In this document: positions 1 through 9,033 of the stretch, one piece after another
Layout of the letters: every line of letters starts with the position of its first letter
Position numbering within the stretch: position 1 is the first letter of the stretch
NCBI RefSeq assembly: GCF_002803065.1
Contig: NZ_NNBL01000001.1
Location: forward strand, 528,724 to 592,723
Direction of reading: 5' to 3'
Length of the DNA: 64,000 nt
DNA from: Streptomyces sp. CB01635
GTDB lineage: Bacteria; Actinomycetota; Actinomycetes; Streptomycetales; Streptomycetaceae
The notes under the pieces: generated by a model
Database searches by the model: none
The model's input: only the letters and a program-made list of their open reading frames with translations
What the model was told of the DNA's origin: nothing
Translations under genes and position numbers: made by a program

Positions 1-680
1 TTGGGGGACAGACCGACGCCGTCCGCGAAGAGATTGCGCAACTGTCGCTCACTCACGGCGAGTTGCCGGGCCACCTCGGTGACCGTCCCCGGCCGGTCGC
101 GGCCCGGGGCCGTCGACAGCGCCTCCACCGCCGCCCGCACCAGGCCGTCGCGGGCGCGCTCGCCACGGTCGCGCGGCGTGAGACCGTCCGGCAGCAGCTC
201 CGTCATGCGCGCGAGTACGGCGTCCGGGTCCGGGGCGGGCCCGAGGGCCGCGAGCCCGCGCGCGAGCCGTCGGCCCGCCTCGCCCGGCAGCGACTCCAAC
301 GGCTCGGCGCGGCCCACGAGTTCGCGTGTGGACACCCCGAGCAGCGGTCGCGCGGCCCCGGGCCGGAACCGCAGCTGCAGACACATCGGGAGCCGCTTCT
401 CCTCGTAGTACGAGGCCTTGGTGCGCGGGCCGATGGCGACCACGTCGGTGCCGCCGTCCGGCAGCACACGGAACACCAGACGCGTCGCCGCGTCCGGGAC
501 GTGGGTGATCGGCCTTGTGTCCCCCTGACCGAAGTCCGAAGAGCCGACGGAGTTGATCGAGTCGATCTCGGTGATCCAGGGCCGCAGTGCCTCGGGCGGC
601 GCGAGGGGGGTGCCGTACCGACCGGGGGTGCCGGTGTGGTCCGGCGCCCCCGCCTGTTCCGCCGTCCTGTCCCGCAGCAT
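1..680 (-). CDS. AraC-family transcriptional regulator (3' part cut off by window edge)
   Basis: About 226 codons are visible, starting at an ATG preceded by GGAGAGG and running off the window start. The N-terminal two thirds reads as a soluble sensor domain. The last visible 20 residues form the first AraC helix-turn-helix (EVARQLAVSERQLRNLF), so roughly the final 50-80 residues of the DNA-binding domain are missing. It is divergent from the NmrA-like oxidoreductase at 783, separated by about 100 bp, the usual arrangement for a local regulator. Its ligand is unknown. Confidence 0.85.
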   Translation of the reverse strand, partial: MLRDRTAEQAGAPDHTGTPGRYGTPLAPPEALRPWITEIDSINSVGSSDFGQGDTRPITHVPDAATRLVFRVLPDGGTDVVAIGPRTKASYYEEKRLPMCLQLRFRPGAARPLLGVSTRELVGRAEPLESLPGEAGRRLARGLAALGPAPDPDAVLARMTELLPDGLTPRDRGERARDGLVRAAVEALSTAPGRDRPGTVTEVARQLAVSERQLRNLFADGVGLSP

Positions 681-782
681 GGTCACCTCTCCACGTTAAC
701 CGGGGGGTGTGCCGTCCGGGGGTCGCCGGCTGTGCCGGAATTTCCTAGCTGCGGGGGCCCGTTGACCGGCAGCGTTGCAGCC

Positions 783-1637
783 ATGATCCTCATCACCGGT
801 GCCACCGGCACCATCGGCAGTGAAGTGACCCGCCTCCTGGCCACGCGTGGCGTCCCGCACCGCGCCCTGACCCGTGATCCGGCCCGCGCCGCGTTCGGCC
901 CCGCCACCGAGGTCGTCCGAGGGGACCTCGACGACCCGGAGACCCTCGGCGCGGCGGTGGCCGGCGCGACGGCCGTCTTCATGGTGACCCTGCCCGGCTC
1001 GGGATCCGGGCCCGGCGCGCAGGACAAGGCCCTGCTGGACGCGGCGCGGGCGGCCGGCGTGCACCGGGTCGTGAAGCTCTCGGCGATCGGCACGGGCGAG
1101 CCGGGCGCCGGACGTTTCGGCATGTGGCACGTCCCGGGCGAAGAGGCGCTCCGGGCGGGCGACTTGGAGTGGACCGTACTGCGCCCCACGACGTTCGCGT
1201 CGAACTTCCTGTGGTCGGCACCGGAGATCCGGGCCGGGCGGCCCGTCCCCGACCAGTTCGCGGACGGCGCCCAGGGCGTGATCGACCCGCGCGACATCGC
1301 CGAGGCCGCCGTGGAGACCCTCCTCGCCGACGGGCACACCGGCCGCGTCTACACCCTCACCGGACCCGAACTCCTCACCGTGCCCGACCAGGCGGCCGCC
1401 ATCGCCGCGGCGGTCGGGCGCCCGGTCGAGACCGTGGAGGTGCCCCTGGAGTCCGCCCGCGAGTACGTGCTTGCCGCGGGCATCGCCGAGGAGTCCGTGG
1501 ACAGTGTCCTCGAAGGGTTCGCGTACGTCCGCGCCGGCCACAACGCGATCGTCACGGACGACGTCGAACGGATCCTCGGACGCCCGCCCCGTACCTTCGC
1601 CATGTGGGCCGAAGAGCACAAGGGGGCGTTCGTCTAG
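783..1637 (+). CDS. NmrA-like NAD(P)-binding oxidoreductase (atypical SDR)
   Basis: 284 residues, the usual size for NmrA/HSCARG-like atypical short-chain dehydrogenases. The extreme N-terminus carries the dinucleotide-binding signature MILITGATGTIGSEV, followed by a Rossmann fold. There is no classical YxxxK catalytic pair, which fits a redox-sensing or atypical reductase role such as NAD(P)H:quinone reduction. It is divergent from the AraC regulator upstream and convergent with the thioesterase gene downstream (28 bp gap). The substrate cannot be told. Confidence 0.88.
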   Translation: MILITGATGTIGSEVTRLLATRGVPHRALTRDPARAAFGPATEVVRGDLDDPETLGAAVAGATAVFMVTLPGSGSGPGAQDKALLDAARAAGVHRVVKLSAIGTGEPGAGRFGMWHVPGEEALRAGDLEWTVLRPTTFASNFLWSAPEIRAGRPVPDQFADGAQGVIDPRDIAEAAVETLLADGHTGRVYTLTGPELLTVPDQAAAIAAAVGRPVETVEVPLESAREYVLAAGIAEESVDSVLEGFAYVRAGHNAIVTDDVERILGRPPRTFAMWAEEHKGAFV

Positions 1638-1665
1638 GGCGGCGTTCGTCCAGGGCCGTCGGGAA

Positions 1666-2088
1666 TCAGAGGCCGAAGGCGCGTGGATCCGACGCGAGTG
1701 CCCGGAAGTACTCGCGCGGATCCGCCACGAGCTTGCGCTCCTTGAGGTCCATCAGGCCGCCCGCACTCGTCAGTTCAGCCGCGAGCGTGCCGTCGGTCTT
1801 GCGTATCGACTGCTCGACCCGGAACGTCTTGCCCTCCGTCCACACGAACGCGCAGCTCACGTCCACCTCGTCGCCCGCGCGCAGCTCTCGGCGGTAGCGG
1901 ATGGTCGTCTCCAGGGCGACCGGGCCGACCCCCTTCGCCAGCAGGTCGGCCTGCCGGATCCCGCCGTGCTGGAGCAGCACCCATCGCGCGTGCTCCGCGT
2001 ACTGCAGGTACACGCTCTGATTGAGGTGCCCCTGCGAGTCGGTCTCGTACCCGCGCACTTGAATGCGCACGGTGAACGTCTCGGCCAC
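1666..2088 (-). CDS. Acyl-CoA thioesterase, 4HBT hotdog family
   Basis: 140 residues, typical for a single hotdog domain. The N-terminal motif RGYETDSQGHLNQSVYLQY matches the 4HBT/YbgC pattern, with Asp17 as the probable catalytic residue and His21 and Asn23 close by. It is expected to hydrolyse a short or aromatic acyl-CoA in the cytosol. An unknown gene lies 88 bp further upstream on the same strand. Family assignment is firm; the substrate is not. Confidence 0.88.
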   Translation of the reverse strand: MAETFTVRIQVRGYETDSQGHLNQSVYLQYAEHARWVLLQHGGIRQADLLAKGVGPVALETTIRYRRELRAGDEVDVSCAFVWTEGKTFRVEQSIRKTDGTLAAELTSAGGLMDLKERKLVADPREYFRALASDPRAFGL

Positions 2089-2176
2089 GATTTCCCCTTC
2101 GACGACTACTACGGCTAATCAGGCTGGTACAGCTACTACGGCTTCTGCTTCGGGTGCTCCGTCTGCTGCTCGATCG

Positions 2177-2815
2177 TCATGATCTTCGCGGTGACGCCAG
2201 CAAGTACCGTCCCCCGGTGCGGGGTTCCGCGTGCTCGCTGACCTGCCACCCTGCCCGCTCCAACGCGGCGGCGCAGCCCGCGATTCCGTCCGGCCCGCGC
2301 CCCCGTACGGCCACGGCCTCCGGCTGTGGTGTGCCGCCGACACGGTAGCCGTCCCCGGTGTCACCGTCCGCCGGACGGCAGCCCGCCGCCTCCAGGGCGA
2401 GGGCGGCGGCCTGCACCAGATGCGCGCGCTCCCAGGCGCACGGGCGGTCGGTGGCGCCGCCCGGATTGGTCATCCGGCGCATCTCCACGAGCCCCTGCCA
2501 GGCACTGCGCACCTCGCGCGCCCGCGCCGGACCGCCCGGCACCGGCGCCTCTCCGCCCACCCGCGCCGCGAACGGGCCGCCGCCGGAAGGCGCCGGCGGC
2601 GGGGGCTGCTCGGCGCGCTCCGGTTCGTCCCCCGCCTCCCATATCCGGTATCCGGCCGGTGTCAGGAAGTGGTCGTGGGGAGGTCGCGGGTGCCGGAACG
2701 CGAGCTTCAGCAGGACGAGGCGCGCGAGCTGGGCGTCACCGCCCTTCAGCCGCCCGGTGACCGGGTCGGCCTCGTCGACGATGCGCCGCTGCGCGGCGGA
2801 CAGCGGCCTGGTCAT
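2177..2815 (-). CDS. Conserved hypothetical protein
   Basis: 212 residues with no domain I recognise. The first 55 residues (PLSAAQRRIVDEADPVTGRL, then a basic stretch) look globular. Residues about 60-100 are Pro/Gly/Ala-rich and probably a linker. The C-terminal part (about 115-205) has the alternation of a small alpha/beta domain ending in GGRYLLASPRR. Base use matches neighbouring genes. The RBS is GGGGGTG-like, just before the ATG. No function is proposed. Confidence 0.7.
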   Translation of the reverse strand: MTRPLSAAQRRIVDEADPVTGRLKGGDAQLARLVLLKLAFRHPRPPHDHFLTPAGYRIWEAGDEPERAEQPPPPAPSGGGPFAARVGGEAPVPGGPARAREVRSAWQGLVEMRRMTNPGGATDRPCAWERAHLVQAAALALEAAGCRPADGDTGDGYRVGGTPQPEAVAVRGRGPDGIAGCAAALERAGWQVSEHAEPRTGGRYLLASPRRS

Positions 2816-2908
2816 GGCACCCCCCTGACTCCGTCCCTCGGCCGGTATGTGCTCCGTACGTTCCGATGGTGCAGCAGGGGTCTGACAACGGCCGGGTCCG
2901 ATGGCGTA

Positions 2909-3502
2909 TCAGGGCCGCAGGTTCCACCCTGCGATGACCGGCCGGCCGTGCTCTGTGCTCAGCCTGCTGACCGTGCCCGTCGCCAGCAGGAAGTGCGCCC
3001 CGTCCGCCGGGGGCAGGCCGAGCCTGCGCGCGGTGAGGACCCGCGAAAAGTGGCCGTGGCCGAAGAGGACGACGCTGCCCTCGTTCTCCGCGAGCGCGGC
3101 GTCCACCTTCGCGAGCATGCGGTCGGCCCGCGCCCCCACCTCTTCCGGGCTCTCGCCGGGGTGCTCCGGGGGGCCGGGCGCGACCCCGTCCGTGAAGAGG
3201 AACCAGTTGGGCCGGGTGCGCTGGATCTCGAGCGTGGTGACGCCCTCGTAGGCGCCGTAGTCCCACTCGCACAGGTCGGCGTCGACCCGCACGTTCCCGA
3301 GACCCGCGAGCTTCGCGGTCTCGTGGGCCCGCACCATCGGGCTCGAGAAGACGGCTCCGATGTGATAGCTGCGGACGAGCGGGGCGAGCTTGCGTGCCTG
3401 CTCGCGGCCGTTCTCCGTCAGCGGGACGTCGGTCCAGCTCGTGTGTCGCCCGGACAGGGCCCACTCGGTCTCGCCGTGCCGGACCAGCAGCAGGTCACCC
3501 AT
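2909..3502 (-). CDS. Histidine phosphatase family protein (phosphoglycerate-mutase-like)
   Basis: 197 residues. The N-terminal signature LLVRHGETEW places the phospho-accepting His at residue 9, and a second catalytic His lies in VVLFGHGHFSR near residue 150. Length and motif spacing fit branch-1 histidine acid phosphatases such as CobC- or SixA-like enzymes rather than true cofactor-dependent phosphoglycerate mutase. An open frame continues upstream through the antisense of the helicase gene, but the ATG at 3502 sits exactly at the conserved N-terminus. The substrate is unknown. Confidence 0.9.
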   Translation of the reverse strand: MGDLLLVRHGETEWALSGRHTSWTDVPLTENGREQARKLAPLVRSYHIGAVFSSPMVRAHETAKLAGLGNVRVDADLCEWDYGAYEGVTTLEIQRTRPNWFLFTDGVAPGPPEHPGESPEEVGARADRMLAKVDAALAENEGSVVLFGHGHFSRVLTARRLGLPPADGAHFLLATGTVSRLSTEHGRPVIAGWNLRP

Positions 3503-3724
3503 GCGACTGTCCTGTTCTCTCCGAGGCTGCCGTCGGTCGGGCCCGGCGATCTTGCACGGGCCGTCGTTCGAACCGTACACGCGGTGCAGGAGAGACGCCC
3601 GGCCTTGATTGTCAGACCCCGCCCGTAAGGTCGTAGACGTCGCCGGTCCCGCCGGACGAGGGCGACGCACGCCGCACCGACCAGGGCGTACCCATGCCTG
3701 CCGACCAGGGAAAGGAGCCCGGCC

Positions 3725-6589
3725 ATGACGGAGCAGATCGACCACAGGGGAATCACCGTCGCCGCGGCCGCCGTGTTCCTTCCCGCGCCCCTGCCGCGCG
3801 AGAGCAGCGTTGCGTTCTGGCACCCGGACGGCACGGACCTGCCGGGCGCCACCCCGCTCACCGTCGTCCGGCCGCACGGCACGGGCGCCCGCGCCCGGAC
3901 CGTGCCCGCAGTCCGGCTGCCCGTCACCGACGCCCTGCCCCTGCTCGTCCGGGCCCGCCACACCCCTGGCGCCCACCCCGCCGCGGCCTGCTGGGGCGCC
4001 GCCGCCCTGCACGCCCTGCACCTCGTGGGCCGCGGCCGCCTCCTGCCCGGCCTCACCCCCTCCGACCACGACGCGTGGCGCGCAGGACCCCTCGACGCGG
4101 ACGACATCGCACAGCTGCGCGCCATCGCCGCCGCCATGCCGTACGAGGCCCATGCCGCGCCCGTCGAGGGCTCCAAGCCGCTGCGGCTGCCCGAGCCCGA
4201 GGCCCTTGTGCGCGCGTTCCTCGACGCCGTCGCCGACTCCCTGCCGCGCAGCCCCGCCGCACCTTTCGCGGCCGGGGCGCCCTTCGCCTCCTTCGCGCCG
4301 CAGCACCTGCCCCGCGCGCGTGCCTGGGCGGTCGAGGCGGCCGCCGGCATGGACGCGGGCGTACGGGTGTCCCTGCGTCTCGACCTCTCGAACTTCACGC
4401 TCTTCGACACGGACGACGCTGCCGATGCCACCGACCCCGCCTCCGCCGGTGAGGACGGCCCGGGAGGCCCAGGCGCCGAGGAGCGGCGGCGCGCCGGGGC
4501 CGCCCTCGTCCAGGTGCACAGCCTCGCCGACCCCACCCAGGTCGTCGACGCGGCCCGGCTCTGGGCCGGTGACGGCGACGCGCACTTCGGGCCGCGCGCC
4601 AGGATCGACGCCGTCCTCGCCCTGCGCCGCGCCGCCCGCGTCTGGCCCCCGCTCGGCCGCGTCCTGGAGCGTGACGTGCCCGACGTCCTCGCGCTCTCCG
4701 AGGGCGAGCTGCTCGACCTGCTCGGCCCGGCCGCGGCCCGCCTCGCGGACGCGGGCGTCGAGGTCCACTGGCCCAGGGACCTGGCCCGCGCCCTCACCGC
4801 CACCGCCGTGGTGCGCGCCGCCGCGCCCGGCTCCGCCACCGACGGCACCCCGTTCTTCGACGGCGAGGAACTCCTCAAGTTCAACTGGCAGTTGGCGCTC
4901 GACGGCGACCCCCTCTCCGAGCGCGAGATGGACGAACTCGCCGAGTCCCACCGGCCCGTCGTCCGGCTGCGCGACCAGTGGGTCGTCGTCGACCCCGACC
5001 TCGTACGCAAGGCCCGCAAACGCGAGCTGGGACTTCTCCAACCCGTCGACGCCCTCGCCGTGGCCCTCACCGGCGAGGCCGACATCGACGGCGAGCGCGT
5101 CGAGGCCGTCCCCACCGGCGTCCTCGCCCACCTCCGCGACCGCCTCGTCGAAGGCCCCGCCGCCGTCACCCAGCCCGCGGGCCTGCACGCCACGCTCCGC
5201 GACTACCAGCTGCGGGGCCTGGCCTGGCTCGACCTCATGACCTCGCTCGGCCTCGGCGGCTGCCTGGCCGACGACATGGGCCTCGGCAAGACGGTCACCC
5301 TCATCGCGCTCCACCTGCGCAGGAACAAGGCGGCGCCCACCCTCGTCGTCTGCCCGGCGTCCCTCCTAGGGAACTGGCAGCGGGAGATCAGCCGCTTCGC
5401 CCCCGGCGTCCCCGTCCGCCGCTTCCACGGCACGGACCGCACCCTCGACGGCCTCGCAGGCGGCTTCGTCCTCACCACGTACGGCACCCTGCGCACCCGC
5501 GCCGCCGAACTGGCAGGGCACACCTGGGGCATGGTCGTCGCCGACGAGGCGCAGCACATCAAGAACCCCTTCTCCGCCACCGCCAAGGCGCTGCGCTCGA
5601 TCCCGTCGCCCGCCCGCATCGCGCTCACCGGCACCCCCGTGGAGAACAACCTGTCCGAGCTGTGGGCCCTGCTCGACTGGACGACCCCTGGACTGCTCGG
5701 CCCGCTCAAGTCCTTCCGCGCACGGCACGCGCGCGCCGTCGAGACCGGTGAGGACGCAGAGGCCGTCGAGCGCCTGGCCCGCCTCGTGCGGCCCTTCCTG
5801 CTCCGCCGCAAGAAGTCCGACCCCGGGATCGTCCCCGAGCTGCCGCCGAAGACCGAGTCGGACCACCCGGCCCCCCTCACCCGCGAACAGGCCTCGCTCT
5901 ACGAGGCGGTCGTCCGCGAGACGATGGCGGAGATCGAGGCCGCCGAAGGCATCGCACGCCGCGGCCTGATCATGAAGCTCCTGACGTCGCTCAAGCAGAT
6001 CTGCAACCACCCGGCGCAGTTCCTCAAGGAGACGGAAGGCCCGCGGGCCCGCCTCACCGGCCGCTCAGGCAAGCTCGCCCTGCTCGACGAACTCCTCGAC
6101 ACGATCCTCGCGGAGGACGGCTCCGTCCTCGTCTTCACGCAGTACGTGTCCATGGCCCGCCTCCTCGCGACCCACCTCGCCGCCCGCGCGATCCCGTCCC
6201 AACTCCTGCACGGCGGTACCCCCGTGGCCGAACGCGAGCGCATGGTCGACCGCTTCCAGTCCGGCGAGGTCCCCGTCTTCCTGCTCTCGCTGAAGGCCGC
6301 CGGCACCGGCCTGAACCTCACCCGCGCGGGCCACGTCGTCCACTTCGACCGCTGGTGGAACCCGGCCGTCGAGGAGCAGGCCACCGACCGCGCCTACCGC
6401 ATCGGCCAGACCCAGCCGGTCCAGGTCCACCGCCTCATCACCGAGGGCACCGTCGAGGACCGCATCGCCGAGATGCTCGCCGCCAAGAAGGCCCTCGCGG
6501 ACGCCGTGCTCGGCTCCGGCGAAGCCGCCCTGACCGAGCTGACCGACCGGGAGCTCGCCGACCTCGTCTCCCTCAGGAGGACGGCATGA
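3725..6589 (+). CDS. SNF2-family DEAD/DEAH ATPase (HepA-like helicase)
   Basis: 954 residues. The N-terminal half (1-480) is the poorly conserved SNF2-associated region. Walker A (ADDMGLGKTV) lies near residue 515 and the DEAQ box (VVADEAQHIKNP) near 607. A helicase-C domain follows, with the arginine-finger segment ATDRAYRIGQTQPVQ near 890. Such proteins translocate on duplex DNA and remodel protein-DNA or RNA polymerase complexes. It forms a two-gene unit with the SWIM protein immediately downstream, a pairing that recurs in actinobacteria. The stop codon overlaps the first copy of a 17-bp duplicated start region. Confidence 0.93.
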   Translation: MTEQIDHRGITVAAAAVFLPAPLPRESSVAFWHPDGTDLPGATPLTVVRPHGTGARARTVPAVRLPVTDALPLLVRARHTPGAHPAAACWGAAALHALHLVGRGRLLPGLTPSDHDAWRAGPLDADDIAQLRAIAAAMPYEAHAAPVEGSKPLRLPEPEALVRAFLDAVADSLPRSPAAPFAAGAPFASFAPQHLPRARAWAVEAAAGMDAGVRVSLRLDLSNFTLFDTDDAADATDPASAGEDGPGGPGAEERRRAGAALVQVHSLADPTQVVDAARLWAGDGDAHFGPRARIDAVLALRRAARVWPPLGRVLERDVPDVLALSEGELLDLLGPAAARLADAGVEVHWPRDLARALTATAVVRAAAPGSATDGTPFFDGEELLKFNWQLALDGDPLSEREMDELAESHRPVVRLRDQWVVVDPDLVRKARKRELGLLQPVDALAVALTGEADIDGERVEAVPTGVLAHLRDRLVEGPAAVTQPAGLHATLRDYQLRGLAWLDLMTSLGLGGCLADDMGLGKTVTLIALHLRRNKAAPTLVVCPASLLGNWQREISRFAPGVPVRRFHGTDRTLDGLAGGFVLTTYGTLRTRAAELAGHTWGMVVADEAQHIKNPFSATAKALRSIPSPARIALTGTPVENNLSELWALLDWTTPGLLGPLKSFRARHARAVETGEDAEAVERLARLVRPFLLRRKKSDPGIVPELPPKTESDHPAPLTREQASLYEAVVRETMAEIEAAEGIARRGLIMKLLTSLKQICNHPAQFLKETEGPRARLTGRSGKLALLDELLDTILAEDGSVLVFTQYVSMARLLATHLAARAIPSQLLHGGTPVAERERMVDRFQSGEVPVFLLSLKAAGTGLNLTRAGHVVHFDRWWNPAVEEQATDRAYRIGQTQPVQVHRLITEGTVEDRIAEMLAAKKALADAVLGSGEAALTELTDRELADLVSLRRTA

Positions 6590-6609
6590 CACGGAGGACG
6601 GCATGACAC
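6576..6609 (+). repeat. Perfect 17-bp tandem duplication carrying RBS and start codon
   Basis: The unit GGAGGACGGCATGACAC occurs twice in direct contact, at 6576-6592 and 6593-6609. Each copy has an RBS and an ATG. The first ATG (6586) overlaps the helicase TGA as ATGA but opens a six-codon dead-end frame (MTRRTA). The second ATG (6603) opens the 425-codon SWIM gene. The simplest reading is a recent slippage duplication that moved the real start 17 bp downstream of an ancestral ATGA overlap. Confidence 0.9.
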
Positions 6610-7880
6610 CCCACACGCCGGGCCGCGCCGGCGCGCACGCCCAGGCCCGCGCCCGCGTCGACGACCGCCGCCGCACCTTCCCGCCCCTGCCGCCCCGCAC
6701 CCGCACGGCCGACGACTTCGCCCTGACCTGGTGGGGGAACGCGTGGGTGGACGCCCTCGTGGACACGGCGCTCGACACGGCCCGCCTCACCCGGGGCCGC
6801 GCCTACGCCGACCGGGGACACGTCGACGCCATCACCGCGACCCCCGGCCGCGTCATGGCCTACGTCCACGGCTCACGCCCCCGCCCGTACCGCACCGAGA
6901 TCCGCCTGCGCACCCTCAACGACGAGGACTGGGAGCGCATCCTGGACACGGCGGCAGCCCGCCCCGACCACATGGCCGCGCTCCTCGACAAGGACGTGCC
7001 GCACGCGCTGGCCGCCGTCGCCGACCTCCTGCCCGCCGTCGGCGACCTGATCCCCGACTGCTCCTGCCCGGACGACGGTCACCCCTGCAAGCACGCGGCC
7101 GCGCTCTGCTATCAGACGGCACGACTGCTCGACGAGGACCCGTTCGTCCTCTTCCTGCTGCGCGGCCGCGGCGAACAGGAGCTCCTCGCCGACCTCACCC
7201 GGCGCAACGCGGCGCGGGCCGCCGGCGAGCGCTCCGCCACGGCCCCCGCGCTGCCCTCGGTCGAGGCCCGCGAAGCCCTCGTGCCCCGCACCCTGCCGCT
7301 CCTGCCCCCGCCCTTCCCGGCCCCCGCGCACCCGGGCCGCCCGCCCGTCTACCCGCACGCGTCCGGCGCCCCCGACCCGCTCGCCCTCGACCTCCTCGCC
7401 ACGGAGGCCGCGGCCCGCGCCCACACGTTCCTCACCCGGGGCATCGACCCGATCGCCGGTCTCACCCCCTGGCAGGACGCGGTCCGGCTCGCCGCCGCCC
7501 ACCCCGGCTCCGGCCTCGCGGCGTCCACGCGCGCGCTCTACAAGTCCCTCGCCCAGGGCACCGGACGCACGGCCACCGACCTGGCCCGCGCCGTGGCCGC
7601 CTGGCGCCAGGGCGGACTCGCGGGCCTGGGCGTCCTCGAAGAGGAGTGGGACCCGCCGGCCGGCCCCTTCGACCGTGCCCGCCCGGCCCTCATCGCCGCG
7701 GACTTCCCCCACTTCCGTCCCCACCGCAACAGGCTGTCCACGGACAACCTCCAGCTCCGCCTCGGCCGCGAAGGACTCTGGTACGGCTACGAATCGGACC
7801 CGGGCCGCGAGGACTGGTGGCCGAGAGGCACCCCCGACACGGACCCGGTCGGCGCCCTCACTGCACTGCTCGGCCGTTGA
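6603..7880 (+). CDS. SWIM zinc-finger family protein
   Basis: 425 residues. The SWIM metal-binding motif CxCx6CxH appears as CSCPDDGHPCKHAAAL near residues 153-168. The N-terminal 100 residues (DDFALTWWGNAWVDAL) are the conserved leading region of actinobacterial SWIM proteins. The family is thought to bind DNA or protein as partner of the SNF2 ATPase encoded just upstream. The long C-terminal region is Pro/Ala-rich with no recognised domain. The start is fixed by the second copy of the duplicated RBS. Confidence 0.92.
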   Translation: MTPHTPGRAGAHAQARARVDDRRRTFPPLPPRTRTADDFALTWWGNAWVDALVDTALDTARLTRGRAYADRGHVDAITATPGRVMAYVHGSRPRPYRTEIRLRTLNDEDWERILDTAAARPDHMAALLDKDVPHALAAVADLLPAVGDLIPDCSCPDDGHPCKHAAALCYQTARLLDEDPFVLFLLRGRGEQELLADLTRRNAARAAGERSATAPALPSVEAREALVPRTLPLLPPPFPAPAHPGRPPVYPHASGAPDPLALDLLATEAAARAHTFLTRGIDPIAGLTPWQDAVRLAAAHPGSGLAASTRALYKSLAQGTGRTATDLARAVAAWRQGGLAGLGVLEEEWDPPAGPFDRARPALIAADFPHFRPHRNRLSTDNLQLRLGREGLWYGYESDPGREDWWPRGTPDTDPVGALTALLGR

Positions 7881-7913
7881 CGGGCCGGGCCGGCGGCGGC
7901 CGAGTACGTCGCT

Positions 7914-8447
7914 TCACAACGCCTCGGCCCATCGCGTCAGCGTCGTGAAGTCCCTCTCGCGCAGCCCGTGGCGCGGGTGGATGCGCAGGAGCAGGGCCGG
8001 GGCGTCGTGGTGCGCGGTGACATGGCGGGAGTCCAGGTCCGTGATCATGTCGTCGACCCACGCGAAGGGCCGCCCGGTCGCCCAGTCGAGCAGCGGGCGC
8101 GTCTTCCAGTAGAGGCCGTCGGGATCCCTGGCGAACAGCTCGGGCCACTCGATCACCGGGAGCGCGGCGGGCAGTCCGATCGCCGGGCCGATCATCTCGT
8201 TCGCCTCGTGCATCCACGTGGTCGCCCAGGCCAGTTCGAAGGGCAGGCCTGCCAGGCGCCGGCCGTGGGACGGGTTGAGCACGACCCGTAACCCGCGGCG
8301 GTGACGGCGCGAGCCGGGGGCCTGGCGCGAGAGCCAGTTCGCCGGGTGGACGCGGTGAGCGGCGTAACCGCGCAGACGGGGGAGGCGGGCGGCGTACGGG
8401 TTGAGGGGCCCGTCGACGTCGAGGAGGAGCAGCGGCCTGTCTGTCAT
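7914..8447 (-). CDS. HAD-like domain protein
   Basis: 177 residues. It begins MTDRPLLLLDVDGPLNPYAA, the DxDGxLN motif I of a reduced HAD-like family common in Streptomyces, with the nucleophile Asp near residue 10. A later acidic stretch (WVDDMITDLD, near residue 135) can supply the metal-binding Asp pair. A cap domain is absent or very small. It is probably a cytosolic phosphatase of unknown substrate. It is convergent with the SWIM gene, 33 bp away. Confidence 0.82.
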   Translation of the reverse strand: MTDRPLLLLDVDGPLNPYAARLPRLRGYAAHRVHPANWLSRQAPGSRRHRRGLRVVLNPSHGRRLAGLPFELAWATTWMHEANEMIGPAIGLPAALPVIEWPELFARDPDGLYWKTRPLLDWATGRPFAWVDDMITDLDSRHVTAHHDAPALLLRIHPRHGLRERDFTTLTRWAEAL

Positions 8448-8503
8448 GCAGAGGTGTTGCCCACTGAGGACGGTGATCGCTCACGTCGGCGTCGGACACA
8501 CGG

Positions 8504-8962
8504 TCAGCGCACGCTCGGGGCTGCCGAGTCGATGAACCTCGTCAGGGCGTCCTTGCACCGCTGTGACCGCCGGTCCCGGTCCTCCTCGTCCACTGCCTCG
8601 TGCAGACAGTTCGCCAACTCGAAGGAACTCTCCGCCAGTTGGCGCGTGTCTGCGCGGTCGCACACCAACTGGAGCCGCGCCAGCGCCTGCCGCGCGCTGA
8701 TCCGCGCCTCGTACGAGGCGAAGCGGGCCTCCTCCGCCTGCGTGGAACCCGGCACCTCATGGGCCCGGAACCAGCGGTCGTTCTGACTGCGCCGGTAGTC
8801 GAACAGGGCCCCGGCGAACGCGCTGTAACTGGAGATCCGCTCCTGACGCAGCTGCTCGGCACGGGCGAGCCCGGCGACTCGCTCCGTGGACCGCGCCTGG
8901 AAGAAGTGGGTGACGACGGAACCGAGCAGGGTGCCGAGCACGGCTATCAGCGCCGCATCCAT
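8504..8962 (-). CDS. Small membrane-anchored hypothetical protein
   Basis: 152 residues. The first 20 (MDAALIAVLGTLLGSVVTHF) form one N-terminal membrane helix, followed by a long charged helical region, likely coiled coil, ending near a C-terminal SAAPSVR. I chose the ATG at 8962 because GAGGAGC stands 7 nt before it; longer in-frame starts have no RBS. It is divergent from the gene at 9034. This TM-plus-helical layout is frequent in actinobacteria; function unknown. Confidence 0.72.
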   Translation of the reverse strand: MDAALIAVLGTLLGSVVTHFFQARSTERVAGLARAEQLRQERISSYSAFAGALFDYRRSQNDRWFRAHEVPGSTQAEEARFASYEARISARQALARLQLVCDRADTRQLAESSFELANCLHEAVDEEDRDRRSQRCKDALTRFIDSAAPSVR

Positions 8963-9033
8963 GGTGAGTTGCTCCTCGTGGGCCGGGGAAAAACCATTCG
9001 ATTCGGAGTGCGGTGCCTGACTACCGTTCTCGC

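Noticed and set aside
2119..2364. Alternative C-terminal reading frames at the end of the hypothetical gene at 2177-2815
   Set aside because: I considered a frameshift because two other frames stay open to 2105-2119, but the in-frame ending GGRYLLASPRR looks natural and no homology supports the others.
3503..5314. 801-codon reverse-strand frame continuing upstream of the histidine phosphatase
   Set aside because: It is the antisense of the SNF2 helicase; composition is low-complexity Gly/Arg/Val and only the part from 3502 downstream has family motifs.
6586..6606. First ATG of the duplicated region as the SWIM gene start
   Set aside because: It reaches a stop after six codons; only the second copy opens the long frame.
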